Assembly: GCA_016808115.1 (NCBI GenBank)
Contig: JAEQBH010004654.1
Coordinates: 310,001 to 374,000 of the forward strand
DNA from: Tetrastigma voinierianum
Taxonomy: Eukaryota > Streptophyta > Magnoliopsida > Vitales > Vitaceae
Direction of reading: 5' to 3'
Length of the DNA: 64,000 bases
Shown: in pieces, positions 34,522 through 46,654 of the stretch
Layout of the letters: every line of letters begins with the position of its first letter
Numbering within the stretch: position 1 is the first letter of the stretch
Notes under the pieces: model-generated
What the model saw: only the letters and a program-made list of their open reading frames with translations
The model's database searches: none
What the model was told of the DNA's origin: nothing
Translations under genes and position numbers: made by a program

Positions 34522-35017
34522 AACGACGGCGCGCCATCTAAACTAGGGCCGAGCTTCGCGAGTCGCCGCCGGCCCATCGGGCCCCCATCCACGGCCAACC
34601 CGCAGCAGCGGCGGGTCCGGTGTGCCGACCGCCCGATGCCTAAGTCGGGCTTCTTCGAGAGAAAACAGACCAATTGTTGATGGTTTTAGATTACGCACTT
34701 TCTTCGTGGAATTGCTCGGGTATTTATCGCGGCGATCACGAAGACTTTCCTCTCGTTAGACTACACACGAAGATCTTCCACTGCAAATTCCTCTTACCTT
34801 AATTGAATATTAAAGATAATTAGGAGCCGTAATAGTGGAGGATCCTTTTCCTCAACTAGAGATGATCATGGAGTATGGAGCGCTTCTTCACGTCAGCAAA
34901 TTGCGACAAACGACATCCTCACACCGTCCGCCCATTGGGCTTAGTTTCAACCTTGGGCTTGTGCCTTAGGAGTAATCAGGATATCATCATGAGCCGAGTC
35001 CCCACTGAGTTTCTTCA
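34522..35017 (-). repeat. 5' LTR of element B
   Basis: About 500 bp; minus-strand start TGAAGAAACTCAGTGGGG at 35017. Matches the left LTR collinearly through AATATTAAA(A)GATAATTAGG(A/G)AGC and GTGGAGGATCCTT. The inner end abuts the primer-binding site. Confidence 0.75.
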
Positions 35018-35869
35018 CAAATTACTGAGATAAACCAGCTGGCGCTATATCGAAGTGGTCGCCTCAAGCCTGTGGTCTTCGTCATAAACCATTTTTAAAC
35101 AATTCCAATTAGCAACACCGTTTGAACTAGCGATGAAAAACCAATCGTATAGACGACATAATACACGCTGCAACAAATCAATGACAAAATCACGAAAAAA
35201 ATAAATTAAAATCTCATATTTGTGTTAAAGAACCACTATATTGAGAAATAAAATGATACAAAAATATGTAATTGAGTGATTTTGGCCCGACCGAAAAAAT
35301 GGCAAAGAATCACCCCTCCTTCCTAACGGATAAAGTTGGCAAATTGAAGCCAATCATCGAATTCGCGGTCAGCTTAGCTGCTATTTTATCGCTTTGAAAA
35401 CCAAAGCAATTTGACCACCACTTAAATTTTAATTTTATAATTCAAATTGGGCCGCCTCGGGAATTTAGTACAGGCCATTGAGTTGCTATTTTATTAGTTG
35501 GAGCTAGGCTCAAATTAGTGCATCGGTCAGTTCGACTTGTCCGAATTGCTAACTCTACTAATGAAAAAGGGGCTAAAAAAGAGTACATGGGAGAAAATGA
35601 GGTACTACTTATTAAAACATTTTTTTAATACTCTTATTATCAGGCCAAGCTTGTGTCCTAAATTTTCTACACCACTTCGCCGAAGTTCAAACCCTGAAAG
35701 AAAAAGTAAGCCTTTAGCAAGATTGACCGAAATTTTGACCCGTGAAATAATGGTTAAAAATAAAAAATTGGTAAATTTCCCCAGATAAATCACAAAATGT
35801 CGAGATTGGAGTCGAAATATCGGGCGATATAGGCCGATAAATTACCAATAACAACTGACGATAAGATAG
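35018..35869. other. unassigned stretch between elements B and E
   Basis: No protein wording is recognised. A phrase GAAGTTCAAACCCTGAAAG at 35681 resembles a tRNA-type B box seen in plant SINEs, without a clear A box. Otherwise AT-rich and featureless. Confidence 0.4.
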
Positions 35870-36354
35870 TTGATGAAATATATATGTCGGTTACACACAA
35901 GACTTGTCCCGTCCTTATGGTTGTGAAGAGGCAAGAAGATGGGGGTCACTTTATCAATTATCATTGTTAATTTGTTTCAATATATTATATACATCATGAC
36001 CTCATCTGATTCTCTTGTGGCTAATTTATCCAAATCTTGTAAAACACCAACAACTAAATAATTTGATCATATCAAATAAAACCGAAACACGATCAAATCA
36101 TGTGGAAGAGAGATGTCATAACTTACCTCTAGCTATTGATAGAGACAGAAGAAAACTGGAAAACTGGAAATGTTGAAACTGAAGCACCAAGGACCCAAAA
36201 ATGTGCCTCATAGATTCCTTATATGGAGACCAAGCCATCACTGGTCTCCTAAATTGTTGCAAGGGTTGAGAATGTTGAATGAAAGGGTGGGAGATTTAAA
36301 GTTTTAAATTTTATAACTTTAAAACTTTAATTAATATGGACCAACATTCTTACA
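35870..36354 (-). repeat. 3' LTR of element E
   Basis: The minus-strand start TGTAAGAATGTTGG at 36354 is clear; the left end near 35870 is an estimate. The LTR contains a run AAAGTTTTAAAGTTATAAAA and a TCTTGCCTCTTCAC phrase. No second copy exists in the window. Confidence 0.65.
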
Positions 36355-36370
36355 TTCTCCCACTTTGTCC
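36355..36370 (-). other. polypurine tract of element E
   Basis: Minus strand GGACAAAGTGGGAGAA immediately precedes the LTR start. This wording is typical of plant Copia elements. Confidence 0.75.
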
Positions 36371-36630
36371 ATATTGTTTAACATCTACCAAAAAGGAAAC
36401 TAAATATATAAATCATATGACATTCCTCTTATAGCTGCAGCATACTTTCATAAAATATAATATATCAAGTTTCAATACAAACTCAACTTGAATAAATAAA
36501 TCTAAGGCTATTCAATCCAAACTTAATGATATTTCTCAAAACAATAATAATTAACTGAATATATTAAAACCATAGAAAAATATAAGGATTAATTAAGAGT
36601 TTAAAAAGAATGTTGGTAACGATAATAAAA

Positions 36631-36960
36631 TTACATCGTGGAACCAAGTCCTATTTGTACTACATGATCCTTAAAATATCTAGGTGGCATGCCTTTAGTT
36701 AAAAGATCGACAATCATCAACTCGCACATATGTTCAATGACACTTATCACTAACACGCTCTTCTTATGGTCATACTTAATGTCGATATGCTTACTTTGAT
36801 TCGCTTTGTTGTTCTTAGCCATAACACCGAATCGAGTTATCAAGATATCTCACGTCAGATGAATCCACAATTTAATCCCGAGAACTCTTAACACACCACG
36901 CAGCAGTCAAAACAAGATATAATCACTTTCATAAGAGAAGTGCGGCGTTAAGGTCTCGCT
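36631..36960 (-). pseudogene. element E pol C-terminus (RNase H end)
   Basis: The minus-strand reading contains KNNKANQSKHIDIKY and, after a damaged part, SVIEHMCELMIVDLLTKGMP followed by FKDHVVQIGLGSTM and a stop. This is the conserved end of Copia RNase H/pol (SKHIDIKY...ADxLTKGLP). The frame is open for 70 codons; upstream, to about 36.96 kb, only scattered wording remains. The rest of RNase H is missing at the junction with insertion F. Confidence 0.85.
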
Positions 36961-39900
36961 TCTCACCTCCTGAGCGCGCCCATTAGCTATTTTGCTGATA
37001 GAACGACGCTGATTTTCGAATCAACACAGCCAAAGAATTTCTCGCGATCGTAGCAGCCAATCACCTCCAAACTATTTATTTGTCTGACGGGCGCTAAACT
37101 ACCTATAAGGTTAAATTAGAATTATCTCGTCGCCGGGCGCAACGCGCCGTGAGTCGTTGGTGGCAAGAGCTGTACGTCTTCCATTATGAGAGGCTAAATA
37201 TTTAATGCGAAGTCACCGTTATTATTCAGGCAGATATTGCGTCACCGTCAATCAACGAAGAGAGTCAACGAACGATCGACTTTCCTTCAAGGGCAGCTAA
37301 TCAGTTCGGCGATTCTTGACCGATCAGATTCTGCCGCGGCGCGAACCCGGCGCGATATAATAGCCAATCATGCCAATGATGGCGTAGCGCGATCTTTTCG
37401 CGCATCAACCTCTCAGAGCCGCTGAGCACCTATCTCATAAGACGCCGGTTTATTACATCTCTGGTTTCAAATTCAACTTGAGACGGATTCAACTAATAAT
37501 CTGATGTATTATTACAAAACCGCGAGACTTATCCGCATGATCACTTATAGCACACTTATTCAGCCTTATTCTTCGCCTTTCAATTGTTTTCTAAAGTCTT
37601 GCAAATAATACGTAACAATGAATAAGTACCAATGTTTAAATCACAAATATAAATCACGAATTACAGACCAGGTTGCAAACAAATGGCACAAAGTCCATCC
37701 GTTGCGTAGTCAAAGCAATCAAAACTGGATTTATTGAGAAACAAACGCGCGGTCTTCTTATTGACTGGAAATACAGAACAGAATTCATAGTCACAGAAAG
37801 CAGAGGAAATAGTGTTAGTGATTGAGATGTCGCAATCCAATCCTCTTCAAGCCTCATGATTCAATCTGCCTTCCTTCCTTCTCCAACAAAGCCCCGAGGC
37901 TTTCCAGGGTCAGTCCTAGAGAAGCAGCCTTCATCGAACTTTGATGGGCTTTAAAACACGGCACCAGGTACCAGCTGGGAGACATTCTCACCTTGAAACA
38001 AAAGATAAAAGGTTATCAAAACCGTATCTTCTAAACATGGAAGTGAGAGGTCGCTATTTTCTTCAGGCGCTTTAATATCACCTAAGGAACTCTAATATAA
38101 ACTCTGAATCGCGTCGCTCACATGCGCATCTGCAAAGTCAGAACCAGGCGCACCGGGCAAAGTCTCACACCAGATGCCATTGGGATTTAAACCAGCTATA
38201 GCCAGAAATTAGATTCGTCGGTTTCAGTTGTCACAGTTATTTCCGTTCCGACTCTGCGCAGCGGCACCCCTTCGTCGGTGGATCTGAACGAGCTACGATC
38301 TGATCCTCGTTCGCTCGCCAAGCTCAAACGTGGTTCGTACGGTTACCGATTCACAACGGCAAAAACTGGCGCGTCAGATTCACGCGCTGGCGTTTGCCGA
38401 TTTCCAATTTCTTTCTGCTGTGTCTCGTTCATAAAATCGCACCACCTCATACCAAAGGATATCAGACTACAAAATCATAAACATTTTATTATACATTAGG
38501 AACCCAGGTTTAATATAAAAATTTATTTGGGTAAAGACAATTAGTAAATTAGAATAAATTTGCTACCTTTGAGACACCCCAATTCACACCCCGGTAAGCC
38601 AAATTTTGTGGTTTATCTCAGAATAATATAGACTACACTGAAACAGAAAACTTAAAGCAAAACTGAAAGACACGAATCAGAACAATCTGAACGAGATGTT
38701 ATACGATGGTAAAGAGTTTGATTCCAGCCAGTGTCGAGCTACTACAGAAACGACACGAATTAGCAATATTATCGGCTAATCAAAATCTGATCTCAAACTT
38801 TAATTGCAAAAACACACGCGCAAAGAATGTGAAGTAAAAGCGAAGGCCCAACCTCATAAAGTCCCCTAAACGATTCTCTTCCTGAAGATTCAAGTAGGCA
38901 TTGTTATGATTCGTGGCGCAGGTGGTAACCCAGTACCAAAATTAAGCTCAACTTAATCTGGATTCGGAAGTTTAACTGGCGAGCGCCGAGAACGCGTACC
39001 TTTTAAGCCACCAGGATTTCAGAAGAGTTACTGTGGCATTTAAAATAGCGCCAAGTCAAAGGTAGTTTAGATGAGCGTTCGGCAGTTAGACCGGCTGTGC
39101 CTCCTCCCCAACACGATATGACACCGATTGTTACACCTCAAATCACCAATGACTCCAACCGTAACAAAGAACCTCGAAGTCGTGGAAGACCACTTCGCCT
39201 GGCGGCGGCGAGCGAAGCTTATCACCTCCCGCCGAAGTTAATGAAGCAGGCTGAAAAGTGCCTCTCTATTTTTCCTTAGACCCGCATTGGAGATGATCCA
39301 ATATTCATCGCTAAACTTGCATAATATTTTCGCCCTTCCCTTTTTAAGCAGAGATCAGCCCATGAAGTAACTTGTTAAAAAAGCGGCCCGTATCGCATGC
39401 ACAGATACCATGCGGCGTGAGAGATTCCTTGATGAAACAATTTGCGCGATGAGATGATTTGGTTGGTCACCATTACCAGGCGAAGTAACGATTATCCGGC
39501 GATTATCAAAACCGATAATCGACCTTATTTATATTCGGAAAAGAACAGGTTCAACGATCTGACGAAGAACGATGGAAGCACCAATCTAAGAGACAAAACA
39601 AACGAAAAAGAAAGAAGAACTAGTTACGTAATAACAACCAAACAACCAAAAAGAAATAACCATTTTATTATTATTTATTTTTGCGGCGATCGGCACGACA
39701 AACAAGATGAAACACCGACCAGACAACCAACCACGCAGAGCGCCAGCCTTCAACAGACGCCAAATCACCACACGGAAGCGTGAAAATCGGCGTCCGCTTC
39801 ACTCCGAAGACAATCATTATTACTGTTAACATGATAACCAGACGTTGACGCTGAGAATCCACACACTGATAGTAAAGTGTCCACATCAAGAAAGAATCAC

Positions 39901-40400
39901 CCTCCAACTAGTCGAACAAGCTGACATGTTAAATGTCAACTTTCGTTTTTATGATCATCACTTCCCAACTCTGGGTATTTTAAAGATACTGATTACTACA
40001 GGTCTTCCACATCAATCAATAATGTGAATGCCACTGATAGACTCGGTTACATACACCGTCTACAACAATCGTATGATAGAATGGGTTTTTCATGTATTTT
40101 TGTCGACAACTATTTTAGAATGATTCAAATCAACCCACATCCTCCAAAACGGTGCCACACCAGCAAACAATCTTCATGTTTGAATCCTCTCTCAAACCAC
40201 GATAGAGTCCCGCAACCCTGGAACACATCCTAGAAAGTGAGCCTTCTGACTGGCCAGGCATTCGCTACAATCTGAAATGTTCTCGTGAGCCAAATGCCAA
40301 ACACAGAACTTAGACAACTGGTGAATCAAAATGACCTGGGCTACAACATTGTCACCTAAAGGTCTTAAAAGTCATAATCTGAAAGATTTAGTAACAAAGA
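36961..40400. other. unrecognised part of insertion F
   Basis: No protein family or LTR is recognised. Composition is patchy, with CG-containing islands (37.1-37.4, 38.2-38.4, 38.95-39.25 kb) among AT-rich DNA. A TTTGAGACACCCC phrase at 38568 resembles LTR ends elsewhere in the window. Small open frames (for example 39097-39279) show no known domain. Confidence 0.4.
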
Positions 40401-40999
40401 ATAGAACAACAGGAATTGCTATGACTGCAGAAGGATGGATAGACCAAAAGGCAACAAATAAACCAACCTAAAATGGGCTTTGAGGGCCAAACAAGGCCTA
40501 AGGATATTTTGAATTGAAGATCCAAAAATCATTCATTTGGGAAAAGAAAACCCAAAATACAGCAAAGATGAAGGAAAAAAGAGAAATAGAAGAGAAGAGA
40601 ATAACTAAGATCAAGCAAAAGTGTGGCGAAACTAAACTTTGAGCATGGAATTCTGAAGTGGCGGCGGATTTTACATGATTTTGGTACAAGAATTACTTGA
40701 GTATGGATTGCTAGGGTTTCCATTGAACATTAATTTGATTCCCATCTCTGTGGTCGGCTAGGCAAACATTCTAACTCTAGAGGATTTAAGGGGAAGTTTG
40801 GCCATGTCTTACGATGAATGAGTGGATATGGAATCCTCACAATTCCAAGTGGATTTGCAGAATTGGTAATTTACATGAATCCAGGATTTTTATAAATTAA
40901 AAGGTCAGAGTTTAATGAGGGACCTATGTTAGTTTTTGATGAAGACATTATGACTTTATGATGAGGCAAGGAAAGGAGAAAATACATTCCGGGTATTTT

Positions 41000-43900
41000 T
41001 CGGTGGAAGCACCAAAATACCTAGAGCCTGTACCGGTACACTTTGGGTTCTCGGGTTTTGTTTAACCGTACCGTACATTAGACCCGTAATTCCAGACACT
41101 TTGTTCTCGCTTTCCCGTCACCAGCTTTTTATTTTGAACAGAACTGTCATTTATCTGATTTATGATTCAAGTTAATATAAATACTTCATGAGAACCAAAC
41201 ATATAGAACAGATACCTTCTAATTCTGACTCTAAGTGTTCAGCACCACATCATAAAGTAGCTGTGCCTCACCCTCGATCGCTTGATCAGAGTAGTTCGAA
41301 AGGTTTCGACGTAACTTGGAGTTTCGGTGTCTGACGGTGATTCCAGTGGAAATGGAACCCTAGGAACCTTAGCTTCAAATGAACATATAAATAACCAGGT
41401 CTCTCCCCAGTTATGGTTAAGCCTCCTGAAAAAAATAAGAAATCAGATCTGCTCAGTGTATCCGGTAAACTGACTTAGTTTTGGCATGAAAATGCCATAA
41501 CTTTCTTGATGATTCATAATTGAAATGATCTCAATTCCTAAAGAAAAGATATTAAGGACAAGAGAATGGAACGACAGAATACATCAGTATTCCTGGTATA
41601 AGTATTTGAAATGCAAAGCATATGAATAAAAGGAAACCTGAATGGATATGAAACAATATGAAAACGAACTGAAATATGAACTCGGTATCATTAATGGAAA
41701 GATGGAAAAACAAGTCAAGACTATAGAATGTTGGCTAACAGCGTTTAAGAAGCGTAAAAGATATATGACAACCGAATACCAGGACCAAGAATGAAGAGGA
41801 CGCCCCGTTGGTGTTCACACTCTGGTGCTTTGACACTCCCGCTGTGCTTCGTAAGATCGCCGCGCACGACCATCGCTGCGGGTTAGCCACGTCGACTTGT
41901 TCCGCATCACGGCAAAGCAGGGCACTTTGCTGCGAGCTGCACGCCCCGACGGTGCTTCTCAGACTCACTATGCATGACCCTACAGCAGTGACAAAGAATG
42001 CCCATCATCCCAAGATCTGCTGAAAGCACACACCTGTCATATACAGCATCCCAGAGTTTATGTTACTAATATCCCAAGATCAGATTGCACCTTCTGGAAT
42101 TTTATTGTACTACGTCCTACTCATTTCTTATAATTGGTATATAAATGATAAACATATGATAAAACACTAATAATGAATAAGAGCAGATCCAATGTGTGTC
42201 TCCTGATTTAATTGTTCGTGGTACCTACGTACCCGCAGATCCTATTAAGTTCTGAACGCACTGGCACTCCCAGATTCCATAAGTTCAGATACCCACCAAA
42301 TTTTGGTCTACTGCAAACATAAGAATAAGCTCTATACCTCACTCCGCACTTCAGACGGTAAAGTAAGTTAAGTCTGTGAATATAAGTATAAGTCCAAAGA
42401 GTACCTACTCGCACCCTCCGAGCGTAACTCTGAATATATATGATTTAAACCTAATAATCTCTTTTGTTATTGGATGTTCAATCAGATAAATTCGGCATAT
42501 ACCTTTGTGATCCCAGATCGCTATGGACTAATGTCCATATCTCTGAATGCATCCGCATAAGTCTCTGATCCTCGACTTCGTGATGTGATATGATCTGACT
42601 GTCTGACTTATCAGACCAACGTACCTTCAAGAAAATAAGATCCACAGACATAATAATATAGTCTTAATCACAGAGGCATCCAAGACGCGAGCAACGAGAC
42701 ATGTGGTAAGACCAAATACATGTCTAAGTTCTGTAATACCAATATAAGCTCCGTAAGATAAGTATATGCTCTGTAATACATGTATAAGATCTGAAATACA
42801 TGGGCAAGTTCAGTAATGATAACCAAATCCCGGGTTCAAATACAAGATAAGTTCCGTGAAGACCAGATATACTCTCGTAGGTGCGGCCATAAGATAACAA
42901 CATCAAGATAAGTTTTGTAGTATCACATACTCCATAAGAATAAGTTCTCACACTTACGTTCATTATATCTCCTCGTAGGTACCTACAGTAACCCCAAATT
43001 GCTGAACTATAAGTATAAGCTTTATTGCACCTTTAAGGGTACCTTCAGATAAGCATGAGTTCTATGAACCCTAAGGGATTCGAGAGATAAGATATGACCC
43101 AGCATTTGATAAGTACTCACCAATAAGTTCAAGCATATGTCCTTCGAGATCCGAATAATTACATGCTGAGACAAGCACGTTGATAAGTCCCATATATATG
43201 TCCTTCTGGGAGACTCAACATACACGCCCACAAGCATACATGTCCCACGGAGATTGAATACAACAAGTCCATTAACAAGATAAGATCCGGGAGTATAAAG
43301 ATCAGAACGGCGATGCTATGTTCTGCACAAGAACAAGTCTCCGCGCATATAAGATCCGGAATATGGCAGTGTCCCAGACACAAGTATCGATAAGTTCTGG
43401 CGCGGCGCTGGCTCGAGACCTAAATAAGTATATGTCTCGCTCATAAGGGCAATGCACCACTGAGATAAGTATCGCCTCGACAGTTCGGGCGTTGCGTCCT
43501 CGGGGAGATCTGCCAGAGTAAGAATAAGCTCATGCAGGCGGCGCGAGGTCCGGTCAAGGATAAACTCGCGCAGGCAGGCGAGATCCGAATAAGGATAAGC
43601 TCGCTGTGGCAGGACGTACTCGCGCATAAGTTCCGGACAAAGAACAAGCCCGCCTAAGTGTAAGATCCGGAAAGCATGTTGCTTCATATAAGTTCAAGAT
43701 GAGATGATATATCTATGGGAGATATAAGAATTTCGCAAAGGTCACAAAGTACAAGTAGATGTAATTAATGGCAATGACATGAATAGGAAAACGACCAAAA
43801 CCTACAAAGCCATGACATATGTGTGACTAATTGATGTTTGTCATTGTATATGTCCGTTTGACTCAAGATGATCCCCACCTCATATAAGATCCTGATTTAT

Positions 43901-44030
43901 GAATTCATGAAGATTTTGATATTCCATATTGTTATCTCGTTATTTGTGTTCTCAGATAAGATATAAGCTCCCACTGCCAGTTTTAGCACGAGTTTTAATC
44001 CGTAGGTAATAAGAGAAGATATGAAGACTT
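41000..44030 (+). repeat. LTR in insertion F, plus orientation
   Basis: In order it shares with the LTR at 61-62.75 kb: a CTTCG/CACTC-rich block (41.80-41.95 kb against 61.86-61.98 kb), the AAGTATAAG repeats, a TATGAATTCATGAA phrase (43906 and 62282), and CACGAGTTTTAATCC/CACGGGTTTTAATCC (43988 and 62410). The usual GTGTGACA end is absent, so the right end is lost. Confidence 0.6.
42180..43700. repeat. degenerate minisatellite of ATAAG(T/C)(T/C)C units
   Basis: About 1.5 kb of diverged tandem units of roughly 25-40 bases, each containing ATAAGTTC, ATAAGCTC, ATAAGATCC or TATAAG followed by a CGT/CTGTAA phrase. The related LTR at 62130-62260 has only a handful of such units. The array is inside the LTR of insertion F. 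Confidence 0.75.
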
Positions 44031-44149
44031 CGAGATGCTGTCGGCTAATAATTTGTGTGTCTGCTCATCGTATGTTCCGTGTCGAATCGTAATTTCAAAA
44101 GCGAAGCTTTGGTATAAGTGAATGGGACCTCGTGATACTACATGATATC

Positions 44150-46654
44150 GATTCTCGGCTGGTAGATAAAGCCACCCACAGGTACCGCCGTCTTAAAAAA
44201 AAATCCAAAGATAGTCTCACTCAATCGTTCGGGATCCACAATCTGTCAGATTCGAATCTGGGCAGACGTCCTGAGATAAAACCAAAATGTTCAGATTCTT
44301 TCATGGATCTTTAATGCTAACATAGATGTCACCACATCTTTCATAATAAGTTCTTGAGAATGTTTCATCATATAATAAAACTACTGGTCATTGTGCCATA
44401 ATATCATCCACATACACCACAAGAAACAACTTATTCTCAATCAACTTTTGTATGATACATCGATCCATGATATTTCAAAAACCAATTGAAGCCATGACTT
44501 CATGAATTTTAAATACCATTGATGGATTTGTTTTAATCCATATGGATTATTCATTAAACTAATTTCTCAATTTCACTATGAAGAACTTCAAAGTTGTTTA
44601 TGCAAACCTTTCCCTTGATTATTAATAAGAAATGTCGTTTCATAACTACTGACAAATCGCGTCAAACAAAATGCCATGATTATCCGCAGAATCTTCTTCA
44701 AGATGAGAGAGAAATGTCTCGTGTGAGTCATCTCTACCCTTGAGTAGAACTACAAACGAAGTTCGCCTTAAGCTCCCCATGTTTCCAACGAACTTTCGTT
44801 TTAATCACTTACATTCAATGCTTTGACACCACTGGCAACTAATAGATCTCAGATTCGTTTGATTAACATTTTCTTTCACACATTATACCATCAACGATTC
44901 CTGAATCCACTGTTAGAAAACGCTTCGATCATTTTCATCAACATGTCCAATCTCAATATTTATATAATCGTTAGAACGCTGACTTAACTGATAGATCTTC
45001 TAATGTTATCATCATCTTCTGAGAATTATTATCTAACTGTTGTTTAATTGGTTGTTCAACAATTTCTAATCTTTTCATTCGGCACCATCACAGATCATAT
45101 TTAATGTGAACTGATGAACTGTTATTCTTCAACACCATCATTTGAGGGTAAAGAATTTAATAATTTATCACTGAAACCGAGGGTTGACCATAATTGATCC
45201 TTCTCTAAACAATGTCCCAAACCATCATCCAACTCGATAGTCATTCAAGAAATTTGATTTTTATCCAGTCATCCCGAAGGTGATATTGATAATAGAAAAA
45301 CTATACCTTCCGGGGTTTTTGAGCATATCCAATTAAAGAACCACTTGAATGTCCTTCGAAGCTCAGCTATTCTTCCAGGTTATAAATCTTATCACTGGGC
45401 ATCCCTGTTCCGATATATGTCAAACTCGCTTTTCTCAACTTAATTAACCCAAGCATTTCTAAGAGACACTTATTATTTACTCATTTAATTATATACATCA
45501 CATCTTTTGAGTTTCAAACCACAGCATGATAATATTATCTTCATAATTCTTACCATGTCCATTAAAGTTTGATTTTTTCTTTCTACCACACCATTTTGAT
45601 CAGAAGAACCAAACACAGTATATTAGGCAACAATCCTATTTTCTTGAAGAAACTTCGTAAATGAACCAGGAGATTGTCCATTCTCTATGTATTTACCATA
45701 GTACTCTCCACCTTTATCTAATCTCACAATCTTAATATGTTTCCATATTGATTCTCTCTACTAAATTCTTTAAAACTTTTAAGTCATCTAAAGCTCCATC
45801 TTTGGAATGAAGTGGCAGAGACACAATTCGTGAATAACTCATTCATGAAGGTGATAACGTATTTCTACCATTTGTGTCCAAAGTCAGACAACAAATGTCG
45901 CATGGCACCTTTAATAGGTTTGTAGTTCTCTTTGGCACCCTTTTAGACTTATAGTCGCTTCTTAAGTAATGCCTACAAGTCTCAAAATTGGCAAAATCCA
46001 AAGTACTACACCCTTCATTAACCAATTTTCTATCTTTTCAATGGAGATGTGTCCCAATCTCTGTACATAACATAGAGAATTTCATTCACAAACACATCTT
46101 AATTTAGAGTAACACGTAAGAATTATGGGCAGCATCATTTTTTAACTGAATATGGAAAAGACCATCAGACAATGTACCATAACCAATAACTTTAGATTTA
46201 TTGGATAAATTGAAACCAAAATCTGAAAAGTTGGAGGAAAATCCTAAAGGTACAAGTCTTGAAATTGAAATTAAATTCTTAGAAAAACTTGGAACATAAA
46301 ATGTCTTTTCCAATTCCAAAATGAAACCGCTGCTTAAAACAAGGTTGCAAGTGCCAATAACTTCCACATGTGAACTCATTTTGCTGCATAAATAGATGTA
46401 TTGTTCACTTCCCACTGGCTTCCTTAGGTTTTGCATACCTTGGAAGGTATTCGAATACGGATTGTGAACCGTGAATCAATCCAAGTACCATGTGTTATGA
46501 TTTACATTAACCATATTAGATTCATAGCAAGATAAAAGAAAATTGAAAATTTTCTTGGTCAAGCCAAATTCTTGGGCAATTTTGAGTCGTTCTTCTTCAT
46601 GTCCCTTATTTTTACAAAAAAAAACACTTTTAACTCTTTTCTTTATGCTTTGGA
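44150..46654 (-). pseudogene. element E pol: protease, integrase and RT remnants
   Basis: Right to left on the minus strand: zinc knuckle remnant FFCKNKGH and CYESNMVNVNHNTWYLD (46476-46620); gag-pre-integrase QNLRKPVGSEQYIYLCSKMS, then LISISRLVPLGF and YGTLSDGLFHIQL (46104-46440); integrase entry DFANFETC (about 45.97 kb); DDE region YIENGQSPG and VFGSSDQNGVVERKNQTL (about 45.57-45.70 kb); RT with SIWIKTNPSMVFKIHEVMAS and LIENKLFLVVYVDDI, the catalytic YVDD box (about 44.40-44.55 kb); last recognisable RT wording ends near 44.16 kb. Shifts and stops interrupt it throughout. Confidence 0.8.

Larger units (their letters stand above)
19695..35017 (-). mobile_element. element B: Tat-like Ty3/Gypsy retrotransposon with antisense ORF
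   Basis: Two direct LTR copies (19695-20246 and 34522-35017) share the phrases CAA(C/T)TGTTGATGGTTTT, GGTATTTATCG and AGGAGT(A/G)ATCAGGA. Next to the right LTR, on the minus strand, is a TGGCGCCGACCGTGGGG-type primer-binding site. Gag, protease, RT, RNase H and integrase follow in this order down to 29.5 kb, then a spacer, and a plus-strand ORF before the left (3') LTR. An extra antisense ORF between pol and the 3' LTR is known in several Tat-lineage elements. Element C (22677-27572) interrupts the antisense ORF. All pol parts are decayed. Confidence 0.8.
36961..44150. mobile_element. insertion F inside element E
   Basis: About 7.2 kb separates the RT and RNase H parts of one Copia pol, so it must be inserted DNA. 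Its right part (about 41.0-44.03 kb) is an LTR collinear with 61.7-62.45 kb. Its left part is unrecognised. Borders are estimated from where Copia wording stops. I cannot tell one element from several. Confidence 0.6.

Noticed and set aside
42724..43687. Several minus-strand open frames of 70-120 codons
   Set aside because: They follow the minisatellite periodicity and have no domain or splice context.
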